From Peribacillus frigoritolerans (lineage in GTDB: Bacteria; Bacillota; Bacilli; Bacillales; DSM-1321): 64,000 nt of DNA. Location: positions 2,069,712-2,133,711 of the forward strand of contig NZ_KV440950.1 of the NCBI RefSeq assembly GCF_001636405.1, given 5' to 3'. Under the pieces are notes generated by a model. That model saw only the letters and a list, made by a program, of their open reading frames with translations. It had not been told where the DNA came from and made no database searches. Made by a program: the position numbers and the translations under genes. This document shows, one piece after another, positions 51,380 to 60,671 of the stretch; within the stretch, counting starts at the first letter, position 1, and every line of letters starts with the position of its first letter.

Positions 51380-51748
51380 ATGAATCGCAATCCAGTAATG
51401 CCTTTTATTATTATCATGGTTTTTGGTATTGGACTTATGTTTTTACTTTCGTTTAAAGGTTTGGGTGATGCCAAAGATCTTGCCAAGGAAAAAGAGGGCG
51501 GCGAAAAGACAGAAGAAACAGAAAGTGCCTCAGCATCACCTGAGGACATTTATAAGCAAAACTGTATCTCTTGTCATGGTGACGCCTATCAAGGCGGTGT
51601 CGGGCCTGCTCTAAAAGGAGTTGGCGATCGCCTGTCGGTGGACGAGGTTAAAGACGTGATCACTAATGGACGAGGTGCAATGCCACCAGGTTTAGTCGAA
51701 GAACAGAACATTGACGCCATGGCCGAATATATTCATGGACTGAAATAA
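51380..51748 (+). CDS. cccA: membrane-anchored cytochrome c-550
   Basis: A small c-type cytochrome anchored by an N-terminal transmembrane helix (about 8-25), with a charged Glu/Lys/Ser linker (to about 52) and a heme domain with C62-I-S-C65-H66. The distal methionine is in GRGAMPPG. It is 122 residues, close to B. subtilis CccA, which transfers electrons to the terminal oxidase. The ATG follows GGGAGG. Confidence 0.94.
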   Translation: MNRNPVMPFIIIMVFGIGLMFLLSFKGLGDAKDLAKEKEGGEKTEETESASASPEDIYKQNCISCHGDAYQGGVGPALKGVGDRLSVDEVKDVITNGRGAMPPGLVEEQNIDAMAEYIHGLK

Positions 51749-51753
51749 TTCAT

Positions 51754-51807
51754 GAAACTGACTCAAGAAATCGTTGGAAAGCGAACTTTTTGAGTCAGTT
51801 TTTCATT
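51754..51807 (+). terminator. terminator after cccA
   Basis: AAACTGACTCA (51755-51765) pairs with TGAGTCAGTTT (51791-51801), followed by a T-rich stretch. Confidence 0.78.
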
Positions 51808-51965
51808 TATTCAGAAAAGGGAGAATCCAGATTGCAGTTTTTCTTTTGCCCATGTATAGAAAGAACCCTATTTCTCCTTTCTGTAATTTTTCGATTGAAC
51901 TTGGTATAATCGAATGGGAAAGTAATTATAGCAAGACATTATTTGAATTAAGAGAGTTGATAAAT

Positions 51966-52673
51966 ATGAATCATGAAAAACTATCGATGAGATTAGAACG
52001 TGTTGCCATACATATACCAAAAGGAAGCATCCTGGCAGACATAGGATCAGACCATGCTTACTTGCCGTGCTATGCGGTGACTAACGGCTTGTGTGCCAGC
52101 GCCATAGCAGGTGAGGTTGTAGAAGGACCCTATCAGTCAGCACGCAAGCAAGTGGCAATGACGGGTCTTGGAGACAAGATAGAGGTCCGTAAAGGAGATG
52201 GGCTTGAAGTATTGAATCCCGATGAAGCGACATGCATTACGATTGCAGGCATGGGAGGGACTTTAATATCAAGTATATTGGAAAGCGGAAAAGCGAAACT
52301 CGGCAAGGCAGAAAGGCTGATCCTTCAGCCTAATGTCGGTGCAGCGAATGTTCGCAGCTGGCTGATCGAAAATGGCTGGGAGCTTTTTGGAGAGGAGATC
52401 CTTGAGGAAGATGGGAAGATCTATGAGATCTTAATTGCCAAAAAAGGAGACCCGCTCCGCCCTTATGGTGTAAACAAGCAAACGGGCCTCACTTTTGGTC
52501 CATTCTTAAGAGAGCAATTCAGTGAAATTTTCATAAAAAAATGGCAGCTTGAGAAAAAACATTTGGAGAGAATCATCGAACAATTGGATGAAAGCGGAAG
52601 AAGCGGACTGGAAACGAAGCGCAATGAATTGAAGTCCCAAATTTCGGTAATCGAGGAGGTGCTTAAAGGTTGA
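51966..52673 (+). CDS. trmK: tRNA (adenine22-N1)-methyltransferase TrmK
   Basis: Methylates A22 of tRNA. The 235-residue protein has motif I ADIGSDHAYLP (24-34), motif IV-type ITIAGMGGTLI and a C-terminal coiled coil (about 180-230). The frame runs 64 codons further upstream, but the ATG at 51966 gives the family N-terminus and length; its ribosome binding site AGAGAG is modest. The stop overlaps yqfO as TTGA. Confidence 0.92.
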   Translation: MNHEKLSMRLERVAIHIPKGSILADIGSDHAYLPCYAVTNGLCASAIAGEVVEGPYQSARKQVAMTGLGDKIEVRKGDGLEVLNPDEATCITIAGMGGTLISSILESGKAKLGKAERLILQPNVGAANVRSWLIENGWELFGEEILEEDGKIYEILIAKKGDPLRPYGVNKQTGLTFGPFLREQFSEIFIKKWQLEKKHLERIIEQLDESGRSGLETKRNELKSQISVIEEVLKG

Positions 52674-53788
52674 AGACAGTGAATGGTCACAAAATCATTG
52701 AGATGTTTGAACAATTCTCCCCAAAGCATTATGCAATGGAGGGAGATCCAATCGGGCTGCATGTCGGGCAGTTAAATAAGCCGGTTACTAAAGTGCTGAT
52801 TGCCCTTGATGTGCTGGAAGAGGTTGTAGACGAAGCGATCGAACATGGCGTGGAATTGATCATTGCCCACCATCCGTTAATTTACCGACCATTGAAAAAG
52901 ATCGATACAAACACAGCTGGAGGCCGCATTATCGAAAAGCTGATCAAACATGATATCGCTGTTTATGCTGCACATACCAATTTGGATGTTGCTAAGGGCG
53001 GAGTGAATGATTTACTTGCCGAAGCGCTTCAATTGCAGGACACAGAGGTATTGATTCCAACCTATGAGACAGCTCTTAAGAAATTGGTCGTATATGTTCC
53101 AAAGACCGACGAACAAAAGGTGAGGGAAGCCTTGGGCAAGGCGGGGGCCGGAGCGATCGGGAACTACAGCAATTGTTCGTTTTCGGGGGAAGGTACCGGA
53201 CGCTTCTTGCCAGGTGAAGGCAGTGAACCGGTTATCGGCTCTGAAGGAAGGCTTGAAGAAGTAGCTGAAATGCGGATTGAAACGATATTCCCGGAAAATA
53301 TCGAGAAGAAAGTACTAGCTGCGATGATTAAAGCTCATCCATATGAAGAGGTTGCTTACGATATATATAAACTGGAGAATAAAGGGGAGTCACTTGGCTT
53401 AGGAAAGATTGGTGTACTTGCCGAAGAAATGACGCTTGAACAATTTTCCGAACATGTGAAGCGGACACTCGATGTTGAAAAGGTGCGTGTCGTGGGAGAT
53501 CTGCAAAGTCCGATAAAAAAAGTGGCCGTTTTGGGCGGAGACGGCAATAAATACTTTACGACAGCAAAATTCAAGGGTGCTGATGTTTACGTTACAGGTG
53601 ATATGTATTACCATACAGCCCATGACGCGATGATGATTGGACTGAATATCGTCGATCCCGGCCACAATGTTGAAAAGGTGATGAAAAAAGGGGTGGCACG
53701 ATTCCTTGAAAAAACGTGCCGCGAAAAGAACTGCGATGTGGAATTCATTCCATCCAGGCTGAATACAGACCCATTCCGCTTCATTTGA
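52670..53788 (+). CDS. yqfO: Nif3-like dinuclear metal center hexameric protein YqfO
   Basis: A 372-residue NIF3 family protein. Metal ligands are in AHHPLIYRP, AHTNLD and GDMYYHTAHDAM. The Bacillus form carries an inserted CutA1/PII-like domain (about 135-240), which accounts for the length over the ~250-residue E. coli YbgI. The biochemical role is unsettled. The TTG at 52670 overlaps the trmK stop as TTGA and follows GAGGAGGTG. Confidence 0.93.
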   Translation: MKTVNGHKIIEMFEQFSPKHYAMEGDPIGLHVGQLNKPVTKVLIALDVLEEVVDEAIEHGVELIIAHHPLIYRPLKKIDTNTAGGRIIEKLIKHDIAVYAAHTNLDVAKGGVNDLLAEALQLQDTEVLIPTYETALKKLVVYVPKTDEQKVREALGKAGAGAIGNYSNCSFSGEGTGRFLPGEGSEPVIGSEGRLEEVAEMRIETIFPENIEKKVLAAMIKAHPYEEVAYDIYKLENKGESLGLGKIGVLAEEMTLEQFSEHVKRTLDVEKVRVVGDLQSPIKKVAVLGGDGNKYFTTAKFKGADVYVTGDMYYHTAHDAMMIGLNIVDPGHNVEKVMKKGVARFLEKTCREKNCDVEFIPSRLNTDPFRFI

Positions 53789-53795
53789 TAACACG

Positions 53796-53821
53796 AAAAA
53801 GGCAGCCTAGTGGCTGCCTTT
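53796..53821. terminator. bidirectional terminator between yqfO and ispH
   Basis: AAAGGCAGCC (53798-53807) pairs with GGCTGCCTTT (53812-53821) around TAGT. On the minus strand it ends in five T, serving ispH; on the plus strand the T run is weaker. Confidence 0.85.
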
Positions 53822-53833
53822 GAATTTGTGCAA

Positions 53834-54778
53834 TCATTTCTTCACTTTAATTTTAGGTAAAATTTTATGCAATGGCGTTTTCTTTTCGGTATTCCAAGTT
53901 GATTCCTCATTTGCTTCATATTGTTCTAGAAATGCGATAACTTCCTTCGTGATCGGAGTTGGTGTAGAAGCCCCCGAAGTGACGGCAACCGTTTCTGCAC
54001 CTTTTAGCCATTCAAGGTTCAGCTCGGAAATGTCAGCGATTCGATAAGCTCTCGTCCCGGCAATCTCTTGGGACACTTGTGCAAGACGGTTTGAATTATT
54101 ACTCTTAGGATCTCCGACAACGATTAAAACATCAGCTTCGCCAGCTTGCTCGGCAACGGCTTCTTGGCGAACCTGTGTCGCTAAGCAAATTTCCTTATGG
54201 ACTTCGGCATGTGGGAACTTTTCCTTGACTTTATCCATGATATCCAAAACATCCCATTGGCTCATCGTTGTTTGATTGGTGACGATGATCTTATCACTAT
54301 TCAAAGTCAAGGCTTCCACATCTTCATCCTTTTGAACCAGGTGAACGACATCGGGAGCAACTCCGACAGCACCCTCAGGTTCCGGATGGCCTTTTTTGCC
54401 AATATAAATGATTTGATAGCCTTCCGCTTGTTTTTCCCGAATTAAGTCATGTGTTGCGGTAACATCGGGACATGTTGCATCAAGCGTCACAAGCCCTTTT
54501 TTCTCAGCGATCTTCCTGATCTCAGGCGAAACGCCGTGAGCAGTAAAGATGACGGTTCCGCTGTCCACCTGTTCGATGATATCGTTGCGGTTGCTGCCGT
54601 CCAACGTGATGATGCCTTCTTCTTCAAACGCATCCGTCACATGTTTGTTATGCACGATCATTCCTAAAATGTAAATGGGACGTGGCAAGGTTTTATCTAA
54701 AGCCGCATTTCGGGCGATGACCATGGCATCGACAACGCCATAACAATAGCCGCGCGGGGAAATTTTAATCACTTTCAT
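53834..54778 (-). CDS. ispH: 4-hydroxy-3-methylbut-2-enyl diphosphate reductase
   Basis: The last enzyme of the non-mevalonate isoprenoid pathway. The 314-residue iron-sulfur protein has cluster cysteines at C12 in GYCYGV, in DATCPDV and in [10 protein letters not shown], and the catalytic TNQTTMS. The ATG at 54778 follows GGAGGAC (complement of about 54785-54793). ispG, the preceding pathway step, is encoded in the same window (62453-63574). Confidence 0.96.
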   Translation of the reverse strand: MKVIKISPRGYCYGVVDAMVIARNAALDKTLPRPIYILGMIVHNKHVTDAFEEEGIITLDGSNRNDIIEQVDSGTVIFTAHGVSPEIRKIAEKKGLVTLDATCPDVTATHDLIREKQAEGYQIIYIGKKGHPEPEGAVGVAPDVVHLVQKDEDVEALTLNSDKIIVTNQTTMSQWDVLDIMDKVKEKFPHAEVHKEICLATQVRQEAVAEQAGEADVLIVVGDPKSNNSNRLAQVSQEIAGTRAYRIADISELNLEWLKGAETVAVTSGASTPTPITKEVIAFLEQYEANEESTWNTEKKTPLHKILPKIKVKK

Positions 54779-54904
54779 CTATGTGTCCTCCTTCAAGGCA
54801 AGAAACTCTCACTTTTTATACCTTTCTATTATATAAGACCATAGATGATATTACAAAACATCATATTTACATAAAATCAGTTATTGGTAATTTTTTTGTA
54901 GCCT

Positions 54905-55591
54905 TTAAATATAAAGCTTGGGACCTGAAGATCTCTTCCTTTTGGTTTCGGGACGAATTGGCGCAGTGGGGTTAGCTTCTATAGCTTTTTCTTTTTTCTT
55001 CGAAACCGTTTTTACCTCACTGTTTTCTTGTGCCCCAACCGCGGGGCCGCTTTCAACGGAAGCTCCGTCGTCCTTGGTCTCATCGGCTGATGATATGCTT
55101 CGGAAAACTTTCCACATGGAAGGCAGGTTTTTAATCACTGGACCGTATTGTTCCACCATAGGCGTGAATTGTTCAGCCGCTTGCAACACCTTTTGCGTGT
55201 TGGAAAGCATATTATTAAGGGAATCGGGGTTTTTTAATGTTTCTAAGATACCGCCTCCGCTGCTTCTTGAAGAACTTTGGTTAGTGGAACCCGCTGGCGC
55301 AAACAAATTCGGAGAAGCTGCTTTTTGTTTCGACTTACCGAGTATTTTTGACAATAACCCTTCTTTCTTTGCTGGCGGCATTTCCTGCCGCTGCTGTTGG
55401 TTGAATGGGCCGCGGAAACCTTGAGGTCCCTGTGGCACATGCGGTCTGTTTGGAATCATCGGACGCTGCATCTGCTGATAAGGATGGGGAATTTGCGGTG
55501 ACTGCCTGAATGGAGCAGGGGGCTGCTGCCTCCTTCGGCCATTGGGTGGCGGAAAACCGGGTCCGGGTTGACGATTTCTATTTGGGAACAT
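54905..55591 (-). CDS. yqfQ: YqfQ/VrrA-like proline- and glutamine-rich protein
   Basis: A 228-residue low-complexity protein. The N-terminal third is rich in Pro, Gln, Asn and Arg (PQGPQGFRGPFNQQQRQE), a central part forms helices (NPDSLNNMLSNTQKVLQAAEQF), and the C-terminus is highly basic. It matches YqfQ of B. subtilis and VrrA of the B. cereus group, which are found at this place; the function is unclear, and a spore-coat or surface link is inference. The ATG at 55591 follows AGGAGGTG; a GTG at 55600 lies in that site. Confidence 0.82.
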   Translation of the reverse strand: MFPNRNRQPGPGFPPPNGRRRQQPPAPFRQSPQIPHPYQQMQRPMIPNRPHVPQGPQGFRGPFNQQQRQEMPPAKKEGLLSKILGKSKQKAASPNLFAPAGSTNQSSSRSSGGGILETLKNPDSLNNMLSNTQKVLQAAEQFTPMVEQYGPVIKNLPSMWKVFRSISSADETKDDGASVESGPAVGAQENSEVKTVSKKKEKAIEANPTAPIRPETKRKRSSGPKLYI

Positions 55592-55880
55592 AGGTTTCAC
55601 CTCCTAAGAATATTATATGCTGGTGTAATCTTCTATATAAATTATGCAACTCGACAAAAAAGGTTTGAGGAAAGAGTGACTGGGCAGTTGTGAAGTAACC
55701 GGAAAGAAGGTAAGATGGTAACGGTAGTCTTTTAGCTCCATGTCTGCGGGGGATACGCTATGACCAGGACAGGGGCTTTTCGTTTGCAAGAGTCCATTTT
55801 AAGAGAACTAACCTCAGCGTATGCGCTTTTATGATTAGAATGAATGGGGCATATCGGAAAAGGCGAATGACCTTACCGTT
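55592..55880 (+). other. non-coding DNA before the repeat array
   Basis: I see no gene in these bases. It contains a weak inverted pair (GATACGCT and AGCGTAT, about 55753-55826) and merges into the 121-bp repeat array. No clear promoter was seen. Confidence 0.45.
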
Positions 55881-56179
55881 ATGGGACAATCCCTATTTTC
55901 TTCACGAGCAACCCAGGCGCTTGCGCTTTTTGTGTAATCCAGCTTCAGCGCCTAGCTCGATGTGAAAAAGAGGATTGCCCTCACAAGGCAAAAAGCGCCT
56001 TATGGGACAATCCCTATTTTCTTCACGAGCAACCCAGGCGCTTGCGCTTTTTGTGTAATCCAGCTTCAGCGCCTAGTTCGATGTGAAAAAGAGGATTGCC
56101 CTCACAAGGCAAAAAGCGCCTTATGGGACAATCCCTATTTTCTTCACGAGCAACCCAGGCGCTTGCGCTTTTTGTGTAA
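55881..56179. repeat. 121-bp palindromic tandem repeat, about 2.5 copies
   Basis: Copies start at 55881, 56002 and 56123, with a period of 121 bp; the third stops at 56179 after 57 bp. The first two differ at one base (C at 55956, T at 56077). Each full element folds back on itself: AGCGCCTAGCTCG...GGATTGCCC on one arm and GGGACAATCC...CGAGCAACCCAGGCGCT on the other. Similar AGCGCC palindromes are common dispersed repeats in Bacillaceae genomes. No protein is encoded. Confidence 0.92.
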
Positions 56180-56235
56180 AATTTATTATAATAACAGGAC
56201 ATGTCTTATGACTGACAGGATAAAGGGGTTTTTTG

Positions 56236-57549
56236 ATGAAACAAAATCAATTTGAACGATTTAATTTGAAAAGCTACATTCTAGATGCGGTTCGTACTTT
56301 AGGGTTCGATAAGCCGACGGAAATTCAAGAGCGCGTGCTTCCGTCGCTTTTAAAGGGAAGTAGCTTAATTGGACAGTCGCAGACAGGTACAGGAAAGACA
56401 CATTCCTATTTGCTGCCGATCATGAACAGGCTTGATGCTGGTAAAAATGAGGTTCAAGCGATTATTTCCGCACCAACCCGTGAGTTAGCGAACCAAATCT
56501 ACAAAGAAGCTTTGAAAATTGCTGACCATTTCCCTGAGGATGAGCAGATTCAAGTCCGTTGTTTCATCGGTGGAACTGATAAACAGCGAATGATCGATAA
56601 ATTGAAGACACAGCCGCAATTGGTAATTGGTACGCCGGGCCGGATCAAGGACTTGGTTGAAGCCCAGGCATTACAGGTGTACACAGCAAAAATGCTTGTG
56701 GTCGATGAAGCGGATCTTATGCTAGATATGGGATTCATAGAAGATGTCGATTTATTTGCATCACGCATGGCTGAAAAAATTCAAATGCTTGTCTTTTCGG
56801 CAACCATCCCAGAAAAATTGAAGCCGTTTTTGAATAAATATATGGAGAATCCAAAGTATGTTCAGGTGAATCCCAAGCAGGCGACCGCTTCGAAAATCGA
56901 ACATGTTCTCGTACCGCTTCGCCACCGGAACAAAGAGCAGTTGCTTCATGACATCATCGTTCGTTATAATCCATATTTGGCGATTATTTTCACGAACACA
57001 AAGAAAATGGCGGACCATGTGGCTAATTCCTTAATCGATAAAGGGTTGAATGTCGGCCGTATTCATGGGGATTTAACGCCTCGTGAGCGTAAAAAAATGA
57101 TGAAGCAAATCAATGATTTGGAGTATCAATTCATCGTTGCGACTGATCTGGCTTCCCGTGGAATCGATATTGAAGGTGTAAGTCATATCATTAACTATGA
57201 ATTGCCTTCAGATTTGGATTTTTATATCCATAGGACGGGAAGGACGGCTCGTGCAGGATATTCAGGCATTGCCACTACCATTTACGATACTTCCGATGAA
57301 GATGCATTGAACCGCCTTGAAAAAATGGGCATCGAGTTCCGTGATGCCGATATCCAAAACGGTGATTGGGTTGATATCGACGAGCGTAATAAACGGAAAA
57401 ACCGTAAAAAACAAAAATCTGATATCGATGTTAAGGCGAGCAGGCACATTAAGAAGCCAACTAAAGTCAAGCCAGGATACAAGAAGAAAATTCAACGAGA
57501 TGTGGAAAACTTTAAAAAACGCGAACGTCGTATACAGAGAAAGAAATAG
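56236..57549 (+). CDS. cshB: DEAD-box ATP-dependent RNA helicase CshB
   Basis: A 437-residue DEAD-box RNA helicase with Walker A SQTGTGKT (48-55), PTRELA, DEAD (157-160), SAT and HRTGRTARAG, plus a basic C-terminal extension rich in Lys/Arg (about 375-437). It corresponds to YqfR/CshB, linked to cold adaptation and ribosome assembly in B. subtilis. The ATG follows AAAGGGG; a TTG three bases upstream is unlikely. A TATAAT at 56187-56192 sits at the edge of the repeat array. Confidence 0.95.
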   Translation: MKQNQFERFNLKSYILDAVRTLGFDKPTEIQERVLPSLLKGSSLIGQSQTGTGKTHSYLLPIMNRLDAGKNEVQAIISAPTRELANQIYKEALKIADHFPEDEQIQVRCFIGGTDKQRMIDKLKTQPQLVIGTPGRIKDLVEAQALQVYTAKMLVVDEADLMLDMGFIEDVDLFASRMAEKIQMLVFSATIPEKLKPFLNKYMENPKYVQVNPKQATASKIEHVLVPLRHRNKEQLLHDIIVRYNPYLAIIFTNTKKMADHVANSLIDKGLNVGRIHGDLTPRERKKMMKQINDLEYQFIVATDLASRGIDIEGVSHIINYELPSDLDFYIHRTGRTARAGYSGIATTIYDTSDEDALNRLEKMGIEFRDADIQNGDWVDIDERNKRKNRKKQKSDIDVKASRHIKKPTKVKPGYKKKIQRDVENFKKRERRIQRKK

Positions 57550-57561
57550 GGGAGAAATCAG

Positions 57562-58488
57562 ATGCTGAAGATTGGATCGCATGTTTCAATGAGCGGGAAA
57601 GGCATGCTTCTTGCTGCGAGTCAGGAAGCGGCTTCGTATGGCTCCAATACATTCATGATCTATACAGGGGCCCCTCAAAACACAAGACGTAAAAAAATCG
57701 AGGATTTAAATATCGAAGCCGGAAGATTGCATATGGAGGAAAATGGAATCAGTGATATCGTCGTCCATGCTCCGTATATCATTAATATAGGAAATACCAC
57801 GAATCCAGCCACATACGAACTTGGAGTCAACTTCTTACGCAGCGAAATCGATCGGACCGAAGCGATTGGCGCAAGGCAGATCGTACTTCATCCAGGTGCG
57901 CATGTCGGTGCTGGAAGCGAACTGGGAATCAAGAGAATCATCGAAGGTTTGAATGAAGTGCTGACTGCCGATGATAAAGTTCAGATTGCCCTTGAAACGA
58001 TGGCGGGTAAAGGTTCCGAATGTGGCAGGTCTTTCGAAGAGCTGGCGATGATCATTGATGGTGTGACCCATAATGAAAAATTATCGGTTTGCTTCGATAC
58101 TTGCCATACTCACGATGCCGGATATAATATCATCGAGGATTTCGATGGAGTACTGAATGAATTTGATAAAGTGGTCGGCGTTGACCGAATCAAGGTACTT
58201 CACATAAACGATAGTAAAAACGAACGCGGCACGCGTAAGGACCGCCATGAAAACATTGGTTTCGGTCATATTGGTTTTAAGGCTTTGAATGATATTGTCC
58301 ACCATCCGCAATTAAGCTCTGTTCCTAAAATCCTGGAAACACCTTATGTAGGGGAAGACAAAAAAGACAAAAAGGCCCCATATAAATTCGAAATTGATAT
58401 GTTCAAGAATAAACAATTTGAAGAAGATTTATTGGAAAAGATCAGATTCCAATTATCACAAATAGAAAGGGACGATTCATCGATATGA
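57562..58488 (+). CDS. nfo: deoxyribonuclease IV (AP endonuclease)
   Basis: Cleaves abasic sites and 3'-blocked ends in base-excision repair. The 308-residue TIM-barrel enzyme shows the family cores [32 protein letters not shown] and [20 protein letters not shown]. It has a C-terminal tail slightly longer than B. subtilis Nfo (297). The ATG follows GGGGAG, 12 bp after cshB, so the two are cotranscribed. Confidence 0.96.
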   Translation: MLKIGSHVSMSGKGMLLAASQEAASYGSNTFMIYTGAPQNTRRKKIEDLNIEAGRLHMEENGISDIVVHAPYIINIGNTTNPATYELGVNFLRSEIDRTEAIGARQIVLHPGAHVGAGSELGIKRIIEGLNEVLTADDKVQIALETMAGKGSECGRSFEELAMIIDGVTHNEKLSVCFDTCHTHDAGYNIIEDFDGVLNEFDKVVGVDRIKVLHINDSKNERGTRKDRHENIGFGHIGFKALNDIVHHPQLSSVPKILETPYVGEDKKDKKAPYKFEIDMFKNKQFEEDLLEKIRFQLSQIERDDSSI

Positions 58489-58507
58489 AGATGAATCGTC
58501 CTTTCAT
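58470..58507 (+). terminator. terminator at the end of nfo
   Basis: GGACGATTCATC (58470-58481) and GATGAATCGTCC (58490-58501) form a 12-bp stem that includes the nfo stop codon, followed by TTTC-TTTT. Confidence 0.82.
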
Positions 58508-58564
58508 TTTGCATTTGGATTAAGTATGCTCAAATAAAGACTGTCGTCAGCAGGCTTGGAATCT

Positions 58565-58825
58565 TTAAAAATTGGATGTAAGGTTGTTGAAGAGGGATTC
58601 TATTTCCCTGGCCGTGCTTGCTCCGGCAACTTTTGTAATTTGACCAAGTACGTTCTGTCTTTGACGTATATCAAAAATGTTAATATTTTTACCGGCTAGA
58701 AGTGCAGTAATATCCTGTGCTTGTTTTTGAGTGAGTGCAACCTTATGCTGTTTAGCAAGGGAAAGCAGTTCATCTGGGCGTATACTGTTGATTTTATGAT
58801 TGACCATCATTTCAAATAATTTCAA
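58565..58825 (-). CDS. yqfT: DUF2624 family protein YqfT
   Basis: An 86-residue helical protein beginning LKLFEMMVNHKINSI and containing ALTQKQAQDITALLAGKN. It matches YqfT (DUF2624), found in the same place in B. subtilis; the function is unknown. The start is TTG at 58825 with AAAGGAGGAG (complement of about 58831-58840) upstream. It is divergent from the zinc ABC operon. Confidence 0.85.
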   Translation of the reverse strand: MKLFEMMVNHKINSIRPDELLSLAKQHKVALTQKQAQDITALLAGKNINIFDIRQRQNVLGQITKVAGASTAREIESLFNNLTSNF

Positions 58826-58963
58826 ACGATCTCCTCCTTTGTTAAAACATATGAAGGAAGTGGATGTATGTGAACATGAAACTTTGTTTGATTACGAAAT
58901 TGGTTCAGATAACATTTTTTTGTGATTCAAGGCATATCGGCACTTGTTCGGAGGACCGGATTC

Positions 58964-59021
58964 TTTACATCTGGACTTCTTTGATTTATACTAACGATTG
59001 TTAATCGTAATGATTCTTAAA
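58964..59021 (+). promoter_or_regulatory. Zur-regulated promoter of the zinc ABC operon
   Basis: TTTACA (58964-58969), 17 nt, TATACT (58987-58992) is a sigma-A promoter. TTAATCGTAATGATTCTTAA (59001-59020) follows at the transcription start; its left arm TCGTAAT is a full match to the B. subtilis Zur box TCGTAATNATTACGA, and the right arm matches in four of seven bases. An overlapping palindrome ACGATT-GTT-AATCGT lies at 58994-59008. Repression by zinc-loaded Zur is inferred. Confidence 0.8.
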
Positions 59022-59036
59022 AAATAGGTGATCTCT

Positions 59037-59801
59037 TTGGATAATGTAGTAAACCCCATAGTTAAATTTGAAGATATATCTTACAAATATACAAAAGATC
59101 TGGTGCTGGAACATGTTTCGCTTGAAATTCCCAGAGGGGCATTCCTAGCTATCGTCGGGCCGAATGGATCCGGTAAATCAACGCTTTTGAAATTGCTGCT
59201 TGGTCTGTTCAAGCTCCAAAAGGGGAAAATTGAAATATTCGGGGAAGACATTCGGCGCTTTAAAGATTGGCAAAAGGTCGGGTTCGTTTCCCAAAAGGCG
59301 AATTCCTTCAACTCAGGATTCCCTGCCACTGTATTTGAGGTGGTTCAGAGCGGTTTGACCAAAAAAATAGGCTTATTTAAGTTCGCTGGCAAAGAGGATA
59401 AGCAAAAGGTTAAGAAGGCTCTGGAATCAGTGGACATGCTGGAATATCAAAATCGCAATATCGGGGAATTGTCCGGAGGCCAGCAGCAGAGGGTATTCAT
59501 TGCCCGTTCACTGGTCAGCGAGCCGGAATTGATGATATTGGATGAGCCCACTGTTGGCGTTGATTCAAAAAACGTCCACCAATTTTATGAAATGCTTGAG
59601 ATGTTGAATAAAAAATTAGGAATAACCCTGATTTTAGTAACCCATGATGTTGGTACTGTGACCGATAAAGTCACACATGTCGCCTGCTTGAATAAAAAGC
59701 TTCATTTTCATGGGGATGCCTGTGAATATAATGAGTTGGATGAAGGTGAACTCTCGTCCATTTATGGACATGGAGTCCAATTTTTAAATCATGATCATTA
59801 A
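59037..59801 (+). CDS. znuC: zinc ABC transporter ATP-binding protein
   Basis: A 254-residue ABC ATPase with Walker A GPNGSGKST (41-49), signature LSGGQQQR, Walker B LMILDEPTVGVD and the H-loop in VTHD. It belongs to the manganese/zinc importer group (ZnuC/AdcC), supported by the adjacent permease and zur. The start is TTG at 59037 after AGGTGAT; a GTG at 59028 lies within that site. It is controlled by the Zur-type operator upstream. Confidence 0.9.
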   Translation: MDNVVNPIVKFEDISYKYTKDLVLEHVSLEIPRGAFLAIVGPNGSGKSTLLKLLLGLFKLQKGKIEIFGEDIRRFKDWQKVGFVSQKANSFNSGFPATVFEVVQSGLTKKIGLFKFAGKEDKQKVKKALESVDMLEYQNRNIGELSGGQQQRVFIARSLVSEPELMILDEPTVGVDSKNVHQFYEMLEMLNKKLGITLILVTHDVGTVTDKVTHVACLNKKLHFHGDACEYNELDEGELSSIYGHGVQFLNHDH

Positions 59802-59822
59802 TATGTTTTGGAGGATAGCCCA

Positions 59823-60656
59823 ATGATATCGGGGATATTGCAATTTGAATTTTTGCAGAACGCATTCTTGACCGGAATCATCATCGGAGCGATTGCGCCA
59901 TTAGTGGGCGTTTTTGTCGTGGTAAGGCGGATGTCGATGATTTCCGATGCGCTCAGTCATGTAGCGCTTGCTGGTATAGCGTTCAGTTTATTGCTGCAGA
60001 AGAGCTTTCTATCTTTAGCAGGATTGAATCCACTTTATATTGGAATGGCGTTTTCTGTAGGTGGTTCATTATTCATCGAAAAATTAAGAGGGGTGTACAA
60101 GCATTACCAAGAGCTTGCAATCCCGATCATTATGTCCGGCGGCATGGGTCTTAGTGTCATCTTCATATCCATTGCTGATGGTTTCAATACGGATTTATAT
60201 GGTTATTTATTCGGCAGTGTCAGTGCCGTCAGCCGTGCGGACTTGTACGTCATTTTGGCAGTGGGGCTAGTCGTAGCCTTGATGCTCACTTTATTGTATA
60301 AAGAATTATTTCTGTTATCATTTGATGAAGAGCATGCCAAAGCGTCTGGAATCCCTTATAAAGCGATTCATTTTATTTTTATCGTCATGGTCGCATTGGT
60401 TATTGCCGCTTCCATGAAAATCATTGGCATATTACTTGTTTCTTCGCTCATGACGCTCCCGGTAGCAGCCAGTCTCCGCTTTGCCAAGGGCTTTAAGCAG
60501 ATGATTGGTTATTCGGTATTATTCGGTGAAGTTTCCGTCATAGGCGGATTATTCTTATCATACAACCTTGACCTCGCTCCCGGCGGGACCATTGTAATAA
60601 TAGCTGTACTAATTCTCATCTTGTCAATTTTGTTTGATAAGTGGAAAAATCGATAG
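59823..60656 (+). CDS. znuB: zinc ABC transporter permease
   Basis: A 277-residue ABC-3 family permease with eight or so hydrophobic segments and the conserved VVVRRMSMISDALSHVALAG. The ATG at 59823 follows TTGGAGGAT; an in-frame upstream start lies within that site. It pairs with znuC 21 bp upstream. No substrate-binding protein gene (znuA) is present in this cluster. Confidence 0.9.
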   Translation: MISGILQFEFLQNAFLTGIIIGAIAPLVGVFVVVRRMSMISDALSHVALAGIAFSLLLQKSFLSLAGLNPLYIGMAFSVGGSLFIEKLRGVYKHYQELAIPIIMSGGMGLSVIFISIADGFNTDLYGYLFGSVSAVSRADLYVILAVGLVVALMLTLLYKELFLLSFDEEHAKASGIPYKAIHFIFIVMVALVIAASMKIIGILLVSSLMTLPVAASLRFAKGFKQMIGYSVLFGEVSVIGGLFLSYNLDLAPGGTIVIIAVLILILSILFDKWKNR

Positions 60657-60671
60657 ATGGGGTGATGTATT

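Noticed and set aside
55881..56179. CRISPR array
   Set aside because: The repeats are 121 bp and contiguous without unique spacers, and no cas genes are nearby.
55962..56255. Open frame of 97 codons before cshB
   Set aside because: It lies almost entirely in the 121-bp repeat array, contains a repeated peptide as a by-product, and has no ribosome binding site.
58876..59004. Short frame (about 42 codons) between yqfT and znuC
   Set aside because: It runs through the znuC promoter and into the Zur operator, and shows no recognisable protein or suitable ribosome binding site.
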